From JAGRMG01 sp047975215 (GTDB lineage Bacteria > Pseudomonadota > Alphaproteobacteria > Rhodobacterales > Rhodobacteraceae): a DNA stretch of 64,000 bases. The position numbers were made by a program, and so were the translations under genes. How positions within the stretch are numbered: position 1 is the stretch's first letter; every line of letters begins with the position of its first letter. Of the stretch, positions 42,609 to 52,232 are shown piece by piece. The notes beneath the pieces were generated by a model that saw only the letters and a list, made by a program, of their open reading frames with translations, did no database searches and was not told the DNA's origin. The DNA is taken from contig JBKEDD010000083.1 of assembly GCA_047975215.1 (NCBI GenBank), positions 62,001 through 126,000 of the forward strand. Direction: 5' to 3'.

Positions 42609-43928
42609 ATGCAGGATTCACGCGACAGAATTGCCCTGATCGGGGCCGGTCCAACGGGGCTGGCCGCGGCCAAGGTGCTGAACGAACTGGGCATAGCCTT
42701 TCAGGGCTTCGAACTGAACGGCGATGTCGGCGGGCTGTGGGACATCGACGCGCCGCGTTCTACGATGTACGAAAGCGCGCATCTGATCTCGTCGAAGCGA
42801 ATGACCGAATTCAGCGATTTTCCGATGGACGAGTCGGTCGCCGAGTACCCCTCGCATACCGAGATGAAGCACTATTTTCGCGCCTTCGCCGACCGGTTCG
42901 ATCTGCGCCGGCATTTCCGTTTCGGCGCCGAGGTGATGCGCACCGAACCTCTGGGCGGCTCGGGCGAGGGCTGGCGCGTGGACTGGCGCGACGCAAAGGG
43001 CGATCACAGCGCCGAGTTCGCGGGCGTGATGATTGCCAACGGCACGCTATCCGAACCGAACCTGCCCCAATTCGAGGGCCATTTCGACGGCGAACTGATT
43101 CACGCGGCACAGTATCGCCGCCCCGAACAGTTCGCGGGCAAGCGGGTGCTGGTGGTGGGCGGGGGCAATTCCGGCTGCGATATTGCGGTCGATGCGATCC
43201 ATCACGGCCTCGCCTGCGACCTTTCGATGCGGCGCGGCTATCACTTCGTGCCCAAATACGTCTTTGGCCGCCCCGCCGACACGCTGGGGGGCGCGATACG
43301 TCTGCCGATGTGGCTCAAGCGGAAGGTGGACGGAACCATTCTGAAATGGTTCGTCGGCGATCCGGCGAGATACGGGTTTCCCAAACCCGATCACAAGCTT
43401 TACCAAAGCCATCCGGTAGTAAATTCGCTGGTCCTCTATCACGCCGGGCATGGCGACCTGAAGGTGCGCCCCGATATCGCACGACTTGACGGCATGACGG
43501 TGCATTTCACCGACGGCAGCAGCGGCGAATACGACATGATCCTGACCGCCACGGGCTACAGGCTGCACTATCCGTTCATCGACCGCGCCCTGCTGAACTG
43601 GCGCGGCGATGCGCCGCATCTCTTTCTCAACGCGCTGCATCCCGAACGCGACGACCTGTTCATGCTGGGCATGGTCGAGGCGACCGGCCTGGGCTGGCAG
43701 GGTCGGCATGAACAGGCCGAGATGGTGGCCCGCTACATTGCCGGTCTGCGCAAGGGCACGCGTGCGGCGGGCGAATTGCAGGCGGCAAAGTCGGGCGCGT
43801 TCGAACGCGCCACCGGCGGGATGGATTACCTCGATCTCGCGCGCATGGCCTATTACGTGGACAAGGCGACCTTTCGCGGCAAGGTTACGGGCTGGATAGA
43901 CCAACTGAGGACGGACGCCGAGGCATGA
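42609..43928 (+). CDS. Flavin-containing monooxygenase-like oxidoreductase
   Basis: A 439-residue FAD/NAD(P)H enzyme. FAD binding is IALIGAGPTGLAAA near the start with FELNGDVGGLWD as second contact; the FMO-type fingerprint appears as FDGELIHAAQYR; the NADPH site is VLVVGGGNSGCDIA; an ATGY motif follows (LTATGYRLHYPF). Members oxygenate ketones (Baeyer-Villiger), amines or sulfides. GGAGGCGG precedes the ATG at 42609. It overlaps the symporter gene by 4 nt. The substrate is unknown; the neighbouring bile-acid-type transporter points to a hydrophobic acid or ketone. Confidence 0.85.
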   Translation: MQDSRDRIALIGAGPTGLAAAKVLNELGIAFQGFELNGDVGGLWDIDAPRSTMYESAHLISSKRMTEFSDFPMDESVAEYPSHTEMKHYFRAFADRFDLRRHFRFGAEVMRTEPLGGSGEGWRVDWRDAKGDHSAEFAGVMIANGTLSEPNLPQFEGHFDGELIHAAQYRRPEQFAGKRVLVVGGGNSGCDIAVDAIHHGLACDLSMRRGYHFVPKYVFGRPADTLGGAIRLPMWLKRKVDGTILKWFVGDPARYGFPKPDHKLYQSHPVVNSLVLYHAGHGDLKVRPDIARLDGMTVHFTDGSSGEYDMILTATGYRLHYPFIDRALLNWRGDAPHLFLNALHPERDDLFMLGMVEATGLGWQGRHEQAEMVARYIAGLRKGTRAAGELQAAKSGAFERATGGMDYLDLARMAYYVDKATFRGKVTGWIDQLRTDAEA

Positions 43929-44827
43929 CCGGCATCGACGACATCACGCTGAATTTCAGCCCGGCCTCGCTGCTGGTTCTGAACGCCATCCTGGCGGTGG
44001 TGATGTTCTCGATCGCGATCGACCTCAAGCCCGCCGATTTCCTGGCCCTGGCGCGGGCGCCCAAACCGCTGGCGGTCGGGCTGGTATCGCAGTTCATGGT
44101 GCTGCCCGCGCTGACCTTCCTTCTGGTGCTGAGCGTCCAGCCGCGCCCGTCCATCGCGCTCGGCCTGATTCTCGTGGCCGCCTGCCCGGGCGGCAACATC
44201 TCGAACTTCATCACCTACCGGGCGGGCGGCAACGCCGCGCTTTCGGTTTCGCTGACCGCGCTGGCCACCGTGGGGGCGATCGTGCTGACCCCTCTCAACA
44301 TCGCGCTTTGGGGCGGCATGTACGAACCGACCCGCGCGCTGCTGCGCCAGACCGCCATCGACCCGGCGCAGGTGGCGGTCACGGTGGGTTTGATGCTGGT
44401 ACTGCCGCTGGCGTGCGGAGTCTGGCTGAACCATCGCAGCCCGGCCCTGACGCTCAGGATGCGCCGCCCGCTGCACCATGTCTCGATGGCGATCTTCGTG
44501 GGCTTCGTCGCGCTGGCACTGGCCGCCAACTGGGGCTTTTTCCTGCGCTTCGCCGGGGCGGTCGCCGGTCTGGTGGTGCTGCACAACGCACTGGCGCTGG
44601 GCGGTGGCTGGGTCACGGCCACGCTGGCGCGGCTGACACCTTTCGACCGCCGCGCCGTCACCATCGAAACCGGTATCCAGAATTCCGGCCTCGGGCTGGT
44701 GCTGATCTTCGCCTTTTTCGGCGGGTTGGGGGGCATGGCGGTGGTGGCCGCCTTCTGGGGCATCTGGCACGCGCTTTCGGGTATCGCGCTGGCCTCGCTC
44801 TGGGCACGGACAAGGGCGGCAGGATGA
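43925..44827 (+). CDS. Bile acid:sodium symporter family (BASS/SBF) transporter
   Basis: A 300-residue inner-membrane protein with about nine or ten helices. The two crossover regions of the BASS family are recognisable by AACPGGNISNFITYRAGGN and by VTIETGIQNSGLGLVLI. Family members carry bile acids, pantoate, pyruvate, arsenite or other organic anions with sodium. It is coupled to both neighbours by 4-nt ATGA overlaps, so it very likely imports or exports the substrate of the flanking oxidoreductases. Confidence 0.88.
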   Translation: MTGIDDITLNFSPASLLVLNAILAVVMFSIAIDLKPADFLALARAPKPLAVGLVSQFMVLPALTFLLVLSVQPRPSIALGLILVAACPGGNISNFITYRAGGNAALSVSLTALATVGAIVLTPLNIALWGGMYEPTRALLRQTAIDPAQVAVTVGLMLVLPLACGVWLNHRSPALTLRMRRPLHHVSMAIFVGFVALALAANWGFFLRFAGAVAGLVVLHNALALGGGWVTATLARLTPFDRRAVTIETGIQNSGLGLVLIFAFFGGLGGMAVVAAFWGIWHALSGIALASLWARTRAAG

Positions 44828-45756
44828 CCCGGATACTCATCACCGGGGCCTCGGGCATGGTCGGGCGGGCGCTGCTGGACGACATCGGCGGCCATCACGT
44901 CATCGCCGCCGACCTGGTATCGCCCGGGCGTCTGCCCGACGGCGCCGAATATCACCGCATGGACGTGACCGGCCCCGACCCGGCCCGCGTGATCGCGACG
45001 CTTAGACCCGAAGTCATCGTGCATCTAGCCTCGGTCGTCACCCCGCCGAAGGGGACGGGGCGCCAGTTTGCCTACAAGGTGGATGTGACCGGCACCCGCA
45101 ACGTGCTGCGCGCCGCGATCGGGAATGGCGTGCGCCGGCTGGTTGTCACATCGTCGGGGGCAGCCTATGGCTATCACGCCGACAACCCGGTGCCGTTGCG
45201 CGACACCGACCCGCTGCGCGGCAACCCGGAATTCGCCTATTCCGACCACAAGCGCCAGGTCGAGGAAATGCTTGCCGAGGCCCGCCGCGACGCGCCGGCG
45301 CTGGAACAGGTGGTGCTGCGCGTCGGCACGGTGCTGGGCAAGGGCACCGACAACCAGATCACCGCCCTGTTCCGCCACAAGCGCCTGCTGGCGGTTGCCG
45401 GAGCGGACAGCCCGTTCGTCTTCATCTGGACGCAGGATCTGGCGCGTATCCTGCATCGCGCAGCCACCGATGGCCCGGCGGGCATATTCAACGTCGCCGG
45501 TGACGGTGCGATGGGCATCGACGATATCGCGCAGGCATTGGGCAAACCCGTGCTGCGCCTGCCGGCCTGGGCGCTGAAGGCGGCGCTGGGGGTCGCCAGG
45601 CCGCTGCGCCTGACCCGGTACGGACCAGAGCAGGTCGGCTTTCTGCAACACCGGCCGGTATTGTCCAACGACGCGCTGAAACGCGATTTCGGGTATGTTC
45701 CCGAGATGACCAGCGCCGAAACGTTCGACCTCTGGCGCCGCTGGGCGCGCCTGTAG
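44824..45756 (+). CDS. Extended short-chain dehydrogenase / NAD-dependent epimerase
   Basis: A 310-residue extended SDR. The nucleotide loop is TGASGMVGRALL near the start; the active site is visible as VVTSSGAAYGYH with the Ser and YSDHK with the Tyr-x3-Lys pair. Members epimerise or dehydrogenate sugars or steroid-like alcohols. It starts within the stop of the symporter gene (ATGA) and closes the three-gene cassette controlled by the divergent TetR. The real start must be 44824, since the frame open to 44308 is a shadow of the symporter. Confidence 0.88.
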   Translation: MTRILITGASGMVGRALLDDIGGHHVIAADLVSPGRLPDGAEYHRMDVTGPDPARVIATLRPEVIVHLASVVTPPKGTGRQFAYKVDVTGTRNVLRAAIGNGVRRLVVTSSGAAYGYHADNPVPLRDTDPLRGNPEFAYSDHKRQVEEMLAEARRDAPALEQVVLRVGTVLGKGTDNQITALFRHKRLLAVAGADSPFVFIWTQDLARILHRAATDGPAGIFNVAGDGAMGIDDIAQALGKPVLRLPAWALKAALGVARPLRLTRYGPEQVGFLQHRPVLSNDALKRDFGYVPEMTSAETFDLWRRWARL

Positions 45757-45839
45757 GGCGGAAGGCGGCTGCACCGGGCCTTGCCCTTTCGGCCAGGCTT
45801 TGATTTGCTTTGCCCGGCAATTCCAAGGGGGCCGGAACA

Positions 45840-46712
45840 ATGGCGAGAATCGCATTTCTGGGGTTGGGGGTCATGGGCTTTCCCATGGCCGGGCATCTGG
45901 CCGGGGCCGGGCATGACGTGACCGTGTACAACCGGACACAAGCCAGGGCCGACGCCTGGACCGACCGGCACGGCGGCGCGGCCGCGCCGACCCCGGCGGC
46001 GGCCGCCAGGGGCGCCGAATTTGTCATGGCCTGTGTCGGCAATGACGACGACCTGCGCGCGATCTGCACCGGGCCGGACGGCGCCTTCGCCGGAATGGAC
46101 AAGGGCGCGACATTCGTCGATCACACCACCGTTTCGGCATCGGTGACGCGCGAGATGTACGCGGCGGCCGCAACACAGGGCATCGCCTTTGTGGACGCCC
46201 CGGTTTCGGGCGGTCAGGCGGGGGCGGAAAACGGCGTGCTCTCGGTCATGTGCGGCGGCGACCAGACGGCCTTTGACGCCGCCGAACCGATGATGCGCGC
46301 CTATGGCAGGTCGATCAAGCGGCTGGGCGACAGCGGCGCGGGGCAACTGACCAAGATGGTCAACCAGATCTGCATCGCAGGTCTGGTGCAGGGTCTTTCC
46401 GAGGGGCTGCATTTCGCCGAAAGGGCCGGGCTGGACGGGCGCGCGGTCGTCGAGGTGATCTCGGGCGGTGCCGCCGGATCGTGGCAGATGTCCAACCGCC
46501 ATGAAACCATGCTGGACGATGAGTTCGATCACGGTTTCGCGGTGGACTGGATGCGCAAGGATCTGGGCATCTGCCTGGCGACGGCTGATGAAAACGGCGC
46601 CTCGCTGCCGGTCACGGCGCTGGTGGATCAGTTCTACAAGGATGTGCAGAAGCTGGGCGGCGGGCGCTGGGACACGTCAAGCCTGATACGGCGGCTGCGC
46701 GCTACGGGCTGA
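45840..46712 (+). CDS. NAD(P)-dependent beta-hydroxyacid dehydrogenase (HIBADH family)
   Basis: A 290-residue dehydrogenase of the 3-hydroxyisobutyrate/6-phosphogluconate-like family. Landmarks are FLGLGVMGFPMAGHL (nucleotide), DAPVSGGQAGAENG (substrate) and GAGQLTKMVNQI with the catalytic lysine. The ATG at 45840 has AAGGGGG upstream; the frame back to 45810 adds an implausible leader. It follows the FMO cassette by 83 nt and may be read with it. Likely substrates are 3-hydroxyisobutyrate, tartronate semialdehyde or a related acid. Confidence 0.88.
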   Translation: MARIAFLGLGVMGFPMAGHLAGAGHDVTVYNRTQARADAWTDRHGGAAAPTPAAAARGAEFVMACVGNDDDLRAICTGPDGAFAGMDKGATFVDHTTVSASVTREMYAAAATQGIAFVDAPVSGGQAGAENGVLSVMCGGDQTAFDAAEPMMRAYGRSIKRLGDSGAGQLTKMVNQICIAGLVQGLSEGLHFAERAGLDGRAVVEVISGGAAGSWQMSNRHETMLDDEFDHGFAVDWMRKDLGICLATADENGASLPVTALVDQFYKDVQKLGGGRWDTSSLIRRLRATG

Positions 46713-46727
46713 ACCGCAACCGCGCGG

Positions 46728-47072
46728 TCAGGTCACGGCGCGGATCAGCTTGCGTTCAAGCACCCGCAGCACGGTTTTCAGGTCGTGCCCGCGTTTCAGG
46801 ATCCGGCCATCCATCGCGACCACCGAATACATGCCCTGCCGGTCGCGCAGGCGTGGCGTCTTCTCGACGCGATAGATCGGCTGTTCGGCACTGCGCCGGA
46901 AGATCGAGAAGACCGCCATGTCACGCAGGCAGGAAATGCCGTAATCGCGCCATTCGCCGGCGGCGACCATGCGGCCGTAAACGGACAGGATAAAGGACAG
47001 CTCGCGCCGGTTGAACGCCACCTGGGCCGGCGCGGGCCCAGGTGGGAACGAACTGGGTGGCAAAGCTGTCAT
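46728..47072 (-). CDS. DUF2794 domain protein
   Basis: A 114-residue protein of the alphaproteobacterial DUF2794 family (VAFNRRELSFILSVYGRMVAAGEWRDYGI, then YRVEKTPRLRDRQGMYSVV). No catalytic residues or function are known. The ATG at 47072 (MTALPPSSF) is chosen by family start. It is convergent with the HIBADH-like gene (15-nt gap). The 169 nt to the hutF stop hold no recognised feature. Confidence 0.8.
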   Translation of the reverse strand: MTALPPSSFPPGPAPAQVAFNRRELSFILSVYGRMVAAGEWRDYGISCLRDMAVFSIFRRSAEQPIYRVEKTPRLRDRQGMYSVVAMDGRILKRGHDLKTVLRVLERKLIRAVT

Positions 47073-47241
47073 GCAGCCAGCCTTGCCCCAAACGGCGCAC
47101 AAATCAAGCCCGACTTGGGCAGGTGCGTCAGCCCGACAGACAAGCCCGCGACAAGGGGCCGGTGGCTGGTATCGTCCTGCCGGTCCCTCGGCGTGGTGGT
47201 TCCGACCCCGTGTTCACGACAAGGCGGCACCGAAGCGACGG

Positions 47242-48600
47242 TCAACCCTGCGCCAGAAGCCCGATGAGCGCGGCGCGGTAGCGCGCCACGATCCGCTCGT
47301 GCGCGATATGGCGCCCGTCGCGCACCGAATGACGCCCGGCCGACCACAGATCGGTGACGACCCGGTCATTTGCGGCAAAGACCAGGCCGTCAAATATCCG
47401 GTCCCGCCCCAGCGCGCACAGGCTGGGCGCGGTGGAGTCGATTGCCACCAGATCGGCAAGGCGGCCCACGGCTATCCCGCCCGCGGCCCGGCCAAGCGCA
47501 CGCGCCCCGCCCCGCGCGGCGCCCTCGTAAAGCGCCTGTCCGACCGACCCTTCGCCCGCGACCAGCACATTGCGCGACAGGTCGCGCAGGCGCTGGGAGT
47601 ATTCCAGCATGCGCAGTTCCTCGCTCAGCGATATGTTGACGTTGGAATCCGATCCGATCCCGAAGGCACCGCCTGCCGCAAGGTAGGCCGCCCCGTTGAA
47701 CGGCCCGTCGCCCAGATTGGCTTCGGTCACCGGGCACAGGCCGGCAACGGCGCCCGATGCGGCCAGGGCGCGGGTTTCCGCGCCGCTCATGTGGGTGGCG
47801 TGGACCAGGCACCAGCCGGTATCGACATCGGCGTTCGCCAACAGCCACTCGACCGGGCGGGCGCCCAGCCAGTCGGAGATATCGGCGACTTCGCCGGGCT
47901 GTTCGGCGATGTGGATGTGGACGGGACCGCCCCGATGGCGGGCAAGAACCTTGCGCAGATCGTCCGGCGCGGTGGCACGCAGGGAATGCGGCGCGATGCC
48001 CATGCGGGCATCGCCGGGCAGGTCGCGAAGGCCGGTCCGCGCGGCCTCAAGCAGCGCACCGTAGCGGTCCACATCGTTGGCAAACCGCAACTGGCCCGGT
48101 TCCAGGGCTTTGCGACCGGCGCCGCCGTAACTGTACAGAACCGGCAGATGCGTCAGGCCGATGCCGGTTTCGGATGCGGCGGCGAAGATACGCGATGACA
48201 GTTCCGCCAGGTCGGCATAGGGTTCGCCGCCGTGCTGGTGGTGCAGATAGTGGAACTCGCCCACCGCGGCATATCCGGCTTCCTGCATCTCCATGAAGGT
48301 CAGCGCGGCGATGGCCTCGATCTGATCGGGTGTCAGACGTTCGACGAACCGGTACATCAGCGCCCGCCAGGTCCAGAAACTGTCGCGCCCGGCGGCGCGG
48401 AATTCGGTCATGCCGGCCATTGCCCGCTGAAAACTGTGGCTGTGCAGATTGCCGGGCGCGGGCAGCAGCGTATCGACGCGCACGTCGCCTGGCATCGCCT
48501 TCACGTCCGATTGCACGCCAGCGATGATACCGTCCCGGACGCTCAGCCGGACATCGTTCGACCAGCCATCGGCCAGCCTGGCCTGCCTTGCGTGGATCAC
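47242..48600 (-). CDS. hutF: Formimidoylglutamate deiminase
   Basis: A 452-residue amidohydrolase converting N-formimidoyl-L-glutamate to N-formyl-L-glutamate plus ammonia. Metal ligands are seen in LPAPGNLHSHSFQRA, HIHIAEQ and GIGSDSNVNIS. The start is a GTG at 48600 (VIHARQARL) with GGGGGAT upstream; it gives the usual length, whereas the frame to 48693 runs through the operator. It is divergent from hutI-hutH-hutG-hutU. Confidence 0.94.
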   Translation of the reverse strand: MIHARQARLADGWSNDVRLSVRDGIIAGVQSDVKAMPGDVRVDTLLPAPGNLHSHSFQRAMAGMTEFRAAGRDSFWTWRALMYRFVERLTPDQIEAIAALTFMEMQEAGYAAVGEFHYLHHQHGGEPYADLAELSSRIFAAASETGIGLTHLPVLYSYGGAGRKALEPGQLRFANDVDRYGALLEAARTGLRDLPGDARMGIAPHSLRATAPDDLRKVLARHRGGPVHIHIAEQPGEVADISDWLGARPVEWLLANADVDTGWCLVHATHMSGAETRALAASGAVAGLCPVTEANLGDGPFNGAAYLAAGGAFGIGSDSNVNISLSEELRMLEYSQRLRDLSRNVLVAGEGSVGQALYEGAARGGARALGRAAGGIAVGRLADLVAIDSTAPSLCALGRDRIFDGLVFAANDRVVTDLWSAGRHSVRDGRHIAHERIVARYRAALIGLLAQG

Positions 48601-48624
48601 CGGAAATCCCCCGTGAGTTGGTTT

Positions 48625-48638
48625 TATGTCTAGACATA
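48625..48638. promoter_or_regulatory. Operator-like palindrome between hutF and hutI
   Basis: A perfect 14-bp palindrome, TATGTCT followed by AGACATA, in the 91-nt divergent gap. Such TNTCTAGANA-like sites suit GntR dimers, so it is the best candidate binding site for HutC, encoded at the end of the cluster. It is followed by ATTGCATG, which resembles repeats near hutC. Confidence 0.65.
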
Positions 48639-48691
48639 TTGCATGCAAAACCGTACCAGAAAAGCCGGAAACCACCCAGGGCGGCCCGGTC

Positions 48692-49852
48692 ATGACGACA
48701 CCCGGACAGGTTCTTTGCGATCTGCGCGCCGCGACCCTGACCGCGACCGGTGCGGCCTACGGGCTGATCGAGGACGCGGCGGTCGCGCTGGCGGGCGGGC
48801 GCATCGTCTGGGTCGGCCGAAGGGCGGATCTTCCTGCAAGCCATCGCGGGTTTGCACGCATTTCGCTGGGCGGGCGGCTGGTGACGCCCGGTCTGATCGA
48901 CTGTCATACCCATATCGTACAAGGCGGCAACCGCGCCGCCGAATTCGAGATGCGCCTGAACGGCGCCAGCTACGAAGAGATCGCGCGTACCGGCGGCGGC
49001 ATCGTCTCGACGGTCATGGCAACCCGCGGCGCGAGCGACAAGCAGCTTCTGGCCGACGCGCTGACTCGTGCCGATGCGCTGATCGGCGAAGGCGTGACGA
49101 CGATCGAGATCAAGTCGGGCTATGGCCTGGATATCGAGACCGAGCTGCGCATGTTGCGCGTGGCACGGGCCGTGGCGGCGAACCGCCCCGTGCGGGTGCG
49201 CACCAGCTTTCTCGGGGCGCATGCCACGCCGCCCGAATACAGGGGCCGCGAGGACGCCTATGTCGACGAAATGGCCATCCCCGCCCTTCGCGCCGCCCAT
49301 GCCGCGGGCCTGGCCGATGCGGTGGACGGGTTCTGCGAGGGCATCGCCTTTTCGCCACCCCAGATCGCGCGGGTGTTTGACGTGGCCAAAGAACTGGGCC
49401 TGCCGGTCAAGCTGCATGCCGAACAGCTTTCGAACCTCGGCGGGGCGAGACTGGCCGCCGGCCATGGCGCACTTTCGGCCGATCACCTCGAATATCTCGA
49501 CGCCGAAGGCGTTGCCGCCATGGCGGCGGCGGGCACGGTCGCGGTGGTCCTGCCCGGCGCCTTCTATACCCTGCGCGAAACGCAGGTACCGCCCGTCGAT
49601 GCCTTGCGCGAACATGGCGTGCCGATCGCGCTGGCCACCGACTGCAACCCCGGATCGTCGCCCCTGACCTCGCTGCTGCTGACGATGAACATGGGCTGCA
49701 CGCTGTTCCGCCTGACGCCCGAAGAGGCGCTGCGCGGGGTGACGGCACATGCCGCCCGCGCCCTCGGCCTGGCCGATTGCGGAACCATCGCGCCCGGCCA
49801 GCGCGCCGAACTGGCGGTCTGGGATGTGGAGCACCCTGCCGAACTTTCCTAG
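48692..49852 (+). CDS. hutI: Imidazolonepropionase
   Basis: A 386-residue zinc amidohydrolase opening 4-imidazolone-5-propionate to N-formimidoylglutamate. Motifs: IDCHTHIV (metal), KSGYGLD, HAEQLSNLGG and TDCNPGSSPL. The ATG at 48692 (MTTPGQVLCDLRA) fits the family; a GTG is one codon upstream. It is the first gene of hutI-H-G-U, 47 nt ahead of hutH. Confidence 0.95.
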   Translation: MTTPGQVLCDLRAATLTATGAAYGLIEDAAVALAGGRIVWVGRRADLPASHRGFARISLGGRLVTPGLIDCHTHIVQGGNRAAEFEMRLNGASYEEIARTGGGIVSTVMATRGASDKQLLADALTRADALIGEGVTTIEIKSGYGLDIETELRMLRVARAVAANRPVRVRTSFLGAHATPPEYRGREDAYVDEMAIPALRAAHAAGLADAVDGFCEGIAFSPPQIARVFDVAKELGLPVKLHAEQLSNLGGARLAAGHGALSADHLEYLDAEGVAAMAAAGTVAVVLPGAFYTLRETQVPPVDALREHGVPIALATDCNPGSSPLTSLLLTMNMGCTLFRLTPEEALRGVTAHAARALGLADCGTIAPGQRAELAVWDVEHPAELS

Positions 49853-49899
49853 CGCATCGGCTTAAACCCGCTTCACGCCCGCATTTTCGGTGAGATGGC

Positions 49900-51438
49900 A
49901 TGAGCGTCCTGACCCTGACCCCCGGTTGTGCCACGCTGGCCGATCTGGCCCGCGTCTACCGGGAAGATTGCGCCGTGCAACTCGACCCGTCCTGCCGCCC
50001 GGCAATGGACCGGGCGCAGGCCCGTATCGCCGCCGCCGCGTCCGGCGAGGCGGCAGTTTACGGCATCAACACCGGTTTCGGCAAGCTGGCCAGCGTCAAG
50101 ATCGCGGCCGGCGATACGGCGGCGCTGCAACGCAACCTTATCCTGTCCCATTGCTGCGGCGTCGGCGCGCCGGTCCCGAGGCCCCATGCGCGGCTGATGA
50201 TGGCGCTCAAACTGCTGAGCCTCGGGCGCGGCGCATCGGGGGTGCGGCTGGATCTGGTGGATCTGTTGCAAGACATGCTGGCGCGCGGCGTTACCCCGGT
50301 CATCCCGGTGCAGGGGTCGGTCGGGGCATCGGGCGACCTGGCGCCGCTGGCGCATATGGCCGCCGTCATGATGGGCGAGGGCGAGGCCGAGTTCGCAGGC
50401 AAGACGCTGCCCGGCGGCGAGGCGCTGAAGCGGGCCGGGCTGGCGCCGGTGGTGCTGGGCGCCAAGGAAGGTCTTGCGCTGATCAACGGCACCCAGTTTT
50501 CCACCGCCTTCGCACTGGCCGCACTGTTCGGCGCCTGGGGGGCGGCCCGGGCCGCACTGGTCACGGCATCCCTGTCCACCGACGCGATCATGGGTTCGAC
50601 GGCACCGTTGCAGCCCGGCATTCACGACCTGCGCGGCCATGCCGGGCAGATCGAGGCCGCGGCCGCGATGCGCGCCCTGCTGGCGGGATCGGAAATTCGC
50701 GAGAGCCACCGCGACGGCGACAGCCGCGTACAGGACCCCTATTGCATCCGCTGCCAGCCCCAGGTGACGGGTGCCGCCATGGACGTGCTGCGCATGGCCG
50801 GGCAGACCCTGCAGACCGAGGCAAACGCCGTCACCGACAACCCGCTTGTTCTTGCCGATGCCGGGCTGATCGTGTCGGGCGGCAATTTCCACGCCGAACC
50901 GGTGGGCTTTGCCGCCGACATGATCGCCCTGGCCCTGGCCGAGATAGGCGCCATCGCGCAGCGCCGCGTGGCGCTGATGGTGGATCCGACGCTGAGCCAC
51001 GACCTGCCGCCCTTTCTGACGCCCGATCCGGGGCTGAATTCGGGCTTCATGATCGCCGAGGTGACGACCGCCGCGCTGATGAGCGAGAACAAGCATCTGG
51101 CCAACCCCTGCGTCACCGACAGCACACCGACCTCTGCCAACCAGGAAGATCACGTTTCCATGGCCGCGCATGGCGCGGTGCGGCTGGGCCGCATGGTCGC
51201 CAATCTGGAACGCATTCTCGGGGTCGAACTGCTTTGCGCCGCGCAGGGCGTGGAATTTCGCGCGCCCCTGGCGACAAGCCCGGCGCTGGCGCGGGTCGTG
51301 GCCGGGTTGCGAACCAACGTGCCGCGCCTGGGCGGCGACCGCTATCTCGCCCCCGATCTGGAACGGGCGGCAAGGCTGGTCGGAGACGGCGACATCGTCT
51401 CGTTCGCAGGGGTAAACATGCCGGAGCTGTCGCCATGA
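49900..51438 (+). CDS. hutH: Histidine ammonia-lyase
   Basis: A 512-residue enzyme removing ammonia from histidine to give urocanate. The MIO prosthetic group forms from Ala143-Ser144-Gly145 in GSVGASGDLAPLAHM; catalytic Tyr54 sits in VYGINTGFGKLA; QDPYCIRCQPQV is also characteristic. The ATG is at 49900 with GGTGAGA upstream. It overlaps hutG by 4 nt. Confidence 0.97.
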   Translation: MSVLTLTPGCATLADLARVYREDCAVQLDPSCRPAMDRAQARIAAAASGEAAVYGINTGFGKLASVKIAAGDTAALQRNLILSHCCGVGAPVPRPHARLMMALKLLSLGRGASGVRLDLVDLLQDMLARGVTPVIPVQGSVGASGDLAPLAHMAAVMMGEGEAEFAGKTLPGGEALKRAGLAPVVLGAKEGLALINGTQFSTAFALAALFGAWGAARAALVTASLSTDAIMGSTAPLQPGIHDLRGHAGQIEAAAAMRALLAGSEIRESHRDGDSRVQDPYCIRCQPQVTGAAMDVLRMAGQTLQTEANAVTDNPLVLADAGLIVSGGNFHAEPVGFAADMIALALAEIGAIAQRRVALMVDPTLSHDLPPFLTPDPGLNSGFMIAEVTTAALMSENKHLANPCVTDSTPTSANQEDHVSMAAHGAVRLGRMVANLERILGVELLCAAQGVEFRAPLATSPALARVVAGLRTNVPRLGGDRYLAPDLERAARLVGDGDIVSFAGVNMPELSP

Positions 51439-52232
51439 CCCCCGTCGAGGTGGTTCGCGGCGACGGCCCGGTCGTGCTGGGCCTGCCCCATACCGGCACC
51501 CACGTCCCGCCCGAGATCGCAAGCCGCCTGAACCCGCGCGGCCGCGCCCTGGCCGATACCGACTGGCATGTCCATACCCTGTATGACGGGCTGCTTGAGG
51601 GTGCGACGACGGTCCGGGCGACCTTTCACCGCTATGTCATCGACGCCAACCGCGATCCCGGCGGCGCCAGCCTCTATCCCGGGCAGAACACAACCGCACT
51701 GGTGCCGACGACCGATTTCGACGGGCTGGATATCTGGGACACGCCGCCGACGCGCGACGAGATCGCACGCAGGCGTGCTGCGTACCACGTCCCCTATCAC
51801 ACCGCGCTGACAGACGAACTGGAGCGGGTGAAGGCAAGACATGGCGTTGCAATTCTCTACGATTGCCACTCGATCCGCTCGCGCATCCCGTTCCTGTTCG
51901 ACGGGAGATTGCCGGATTTCAACATCGGCACCAATAATGGCACGACCTGCGCACCGGCCATCGAAACCGCCACCTACGGGCTGTGCCGCGCCGAAGACGG
52001 CTTTAGCACGGTTCTGAACGGCCGCTTCAGGGGCGGGTGGACCACCCGGCACTACGGACGGCCGGCACAGGGCATTCACGCCATCCAGATGGAACTGGCG
52101 CAATCCACCTATCTTGCCGCCGAGGCCCCGCCCTGGCGCTATGACGCCGCCGCCGCCGACCGGCTGCGCCGGACCTTGGGGCGGCTGCTTGGCAAGCTTG
52201 CCCATATCGCGCTCGACGGAGACCTGACATGA
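51435..52232 (+). CDS. hutG: N-formylglutamate deformylase
   Basis: A 265-residue amidohydrolase of the N-formylglutamate amidohydrolase family (PF05013), cleaving N-formylglutamate to formate and glutamate, the last step of this pathway variant. Likely metal-binding residues occur in GLPHTGTHVP and YDCHSIRSRIP; DANRDPGGASLYPGQN is typical. The start at 51435 and the stop both overlap neighbours by 4 nt (ATGA), so hutH-hutG-hutU are tightly coupled. Confidence 0.93.
   Translation: MTPVEVVRGDGPVVLGLPHTGTHVPPEIASRLNPRGRALADTDWHVHTLYDGLLEGATTVRATFHRYVIDANRDPGGASLYPGQNTTALVPTTDFDGLDIWDTPPTRDEIARRRAAYHVPYHTALTDELERVKARHGVAILYDCHSIRSRIPFLFDGRLPDFNIGTNNGTTCAPAIETATYGLCRAEDGFSTVLNGRFRGGWTTRHYGRPAQGIHAIQMELAQSTYLAAEAPPWRYDAAAADRLRRTLGRLLGKLAHIALDGDLT

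Noticed and set aside
49890..51434. Long frame continuing upstream of hutG through hutH.
   Set aside because: It is an out-of-frame shadow of hutH; hutG starts at 51435 in the ATGA overlap.
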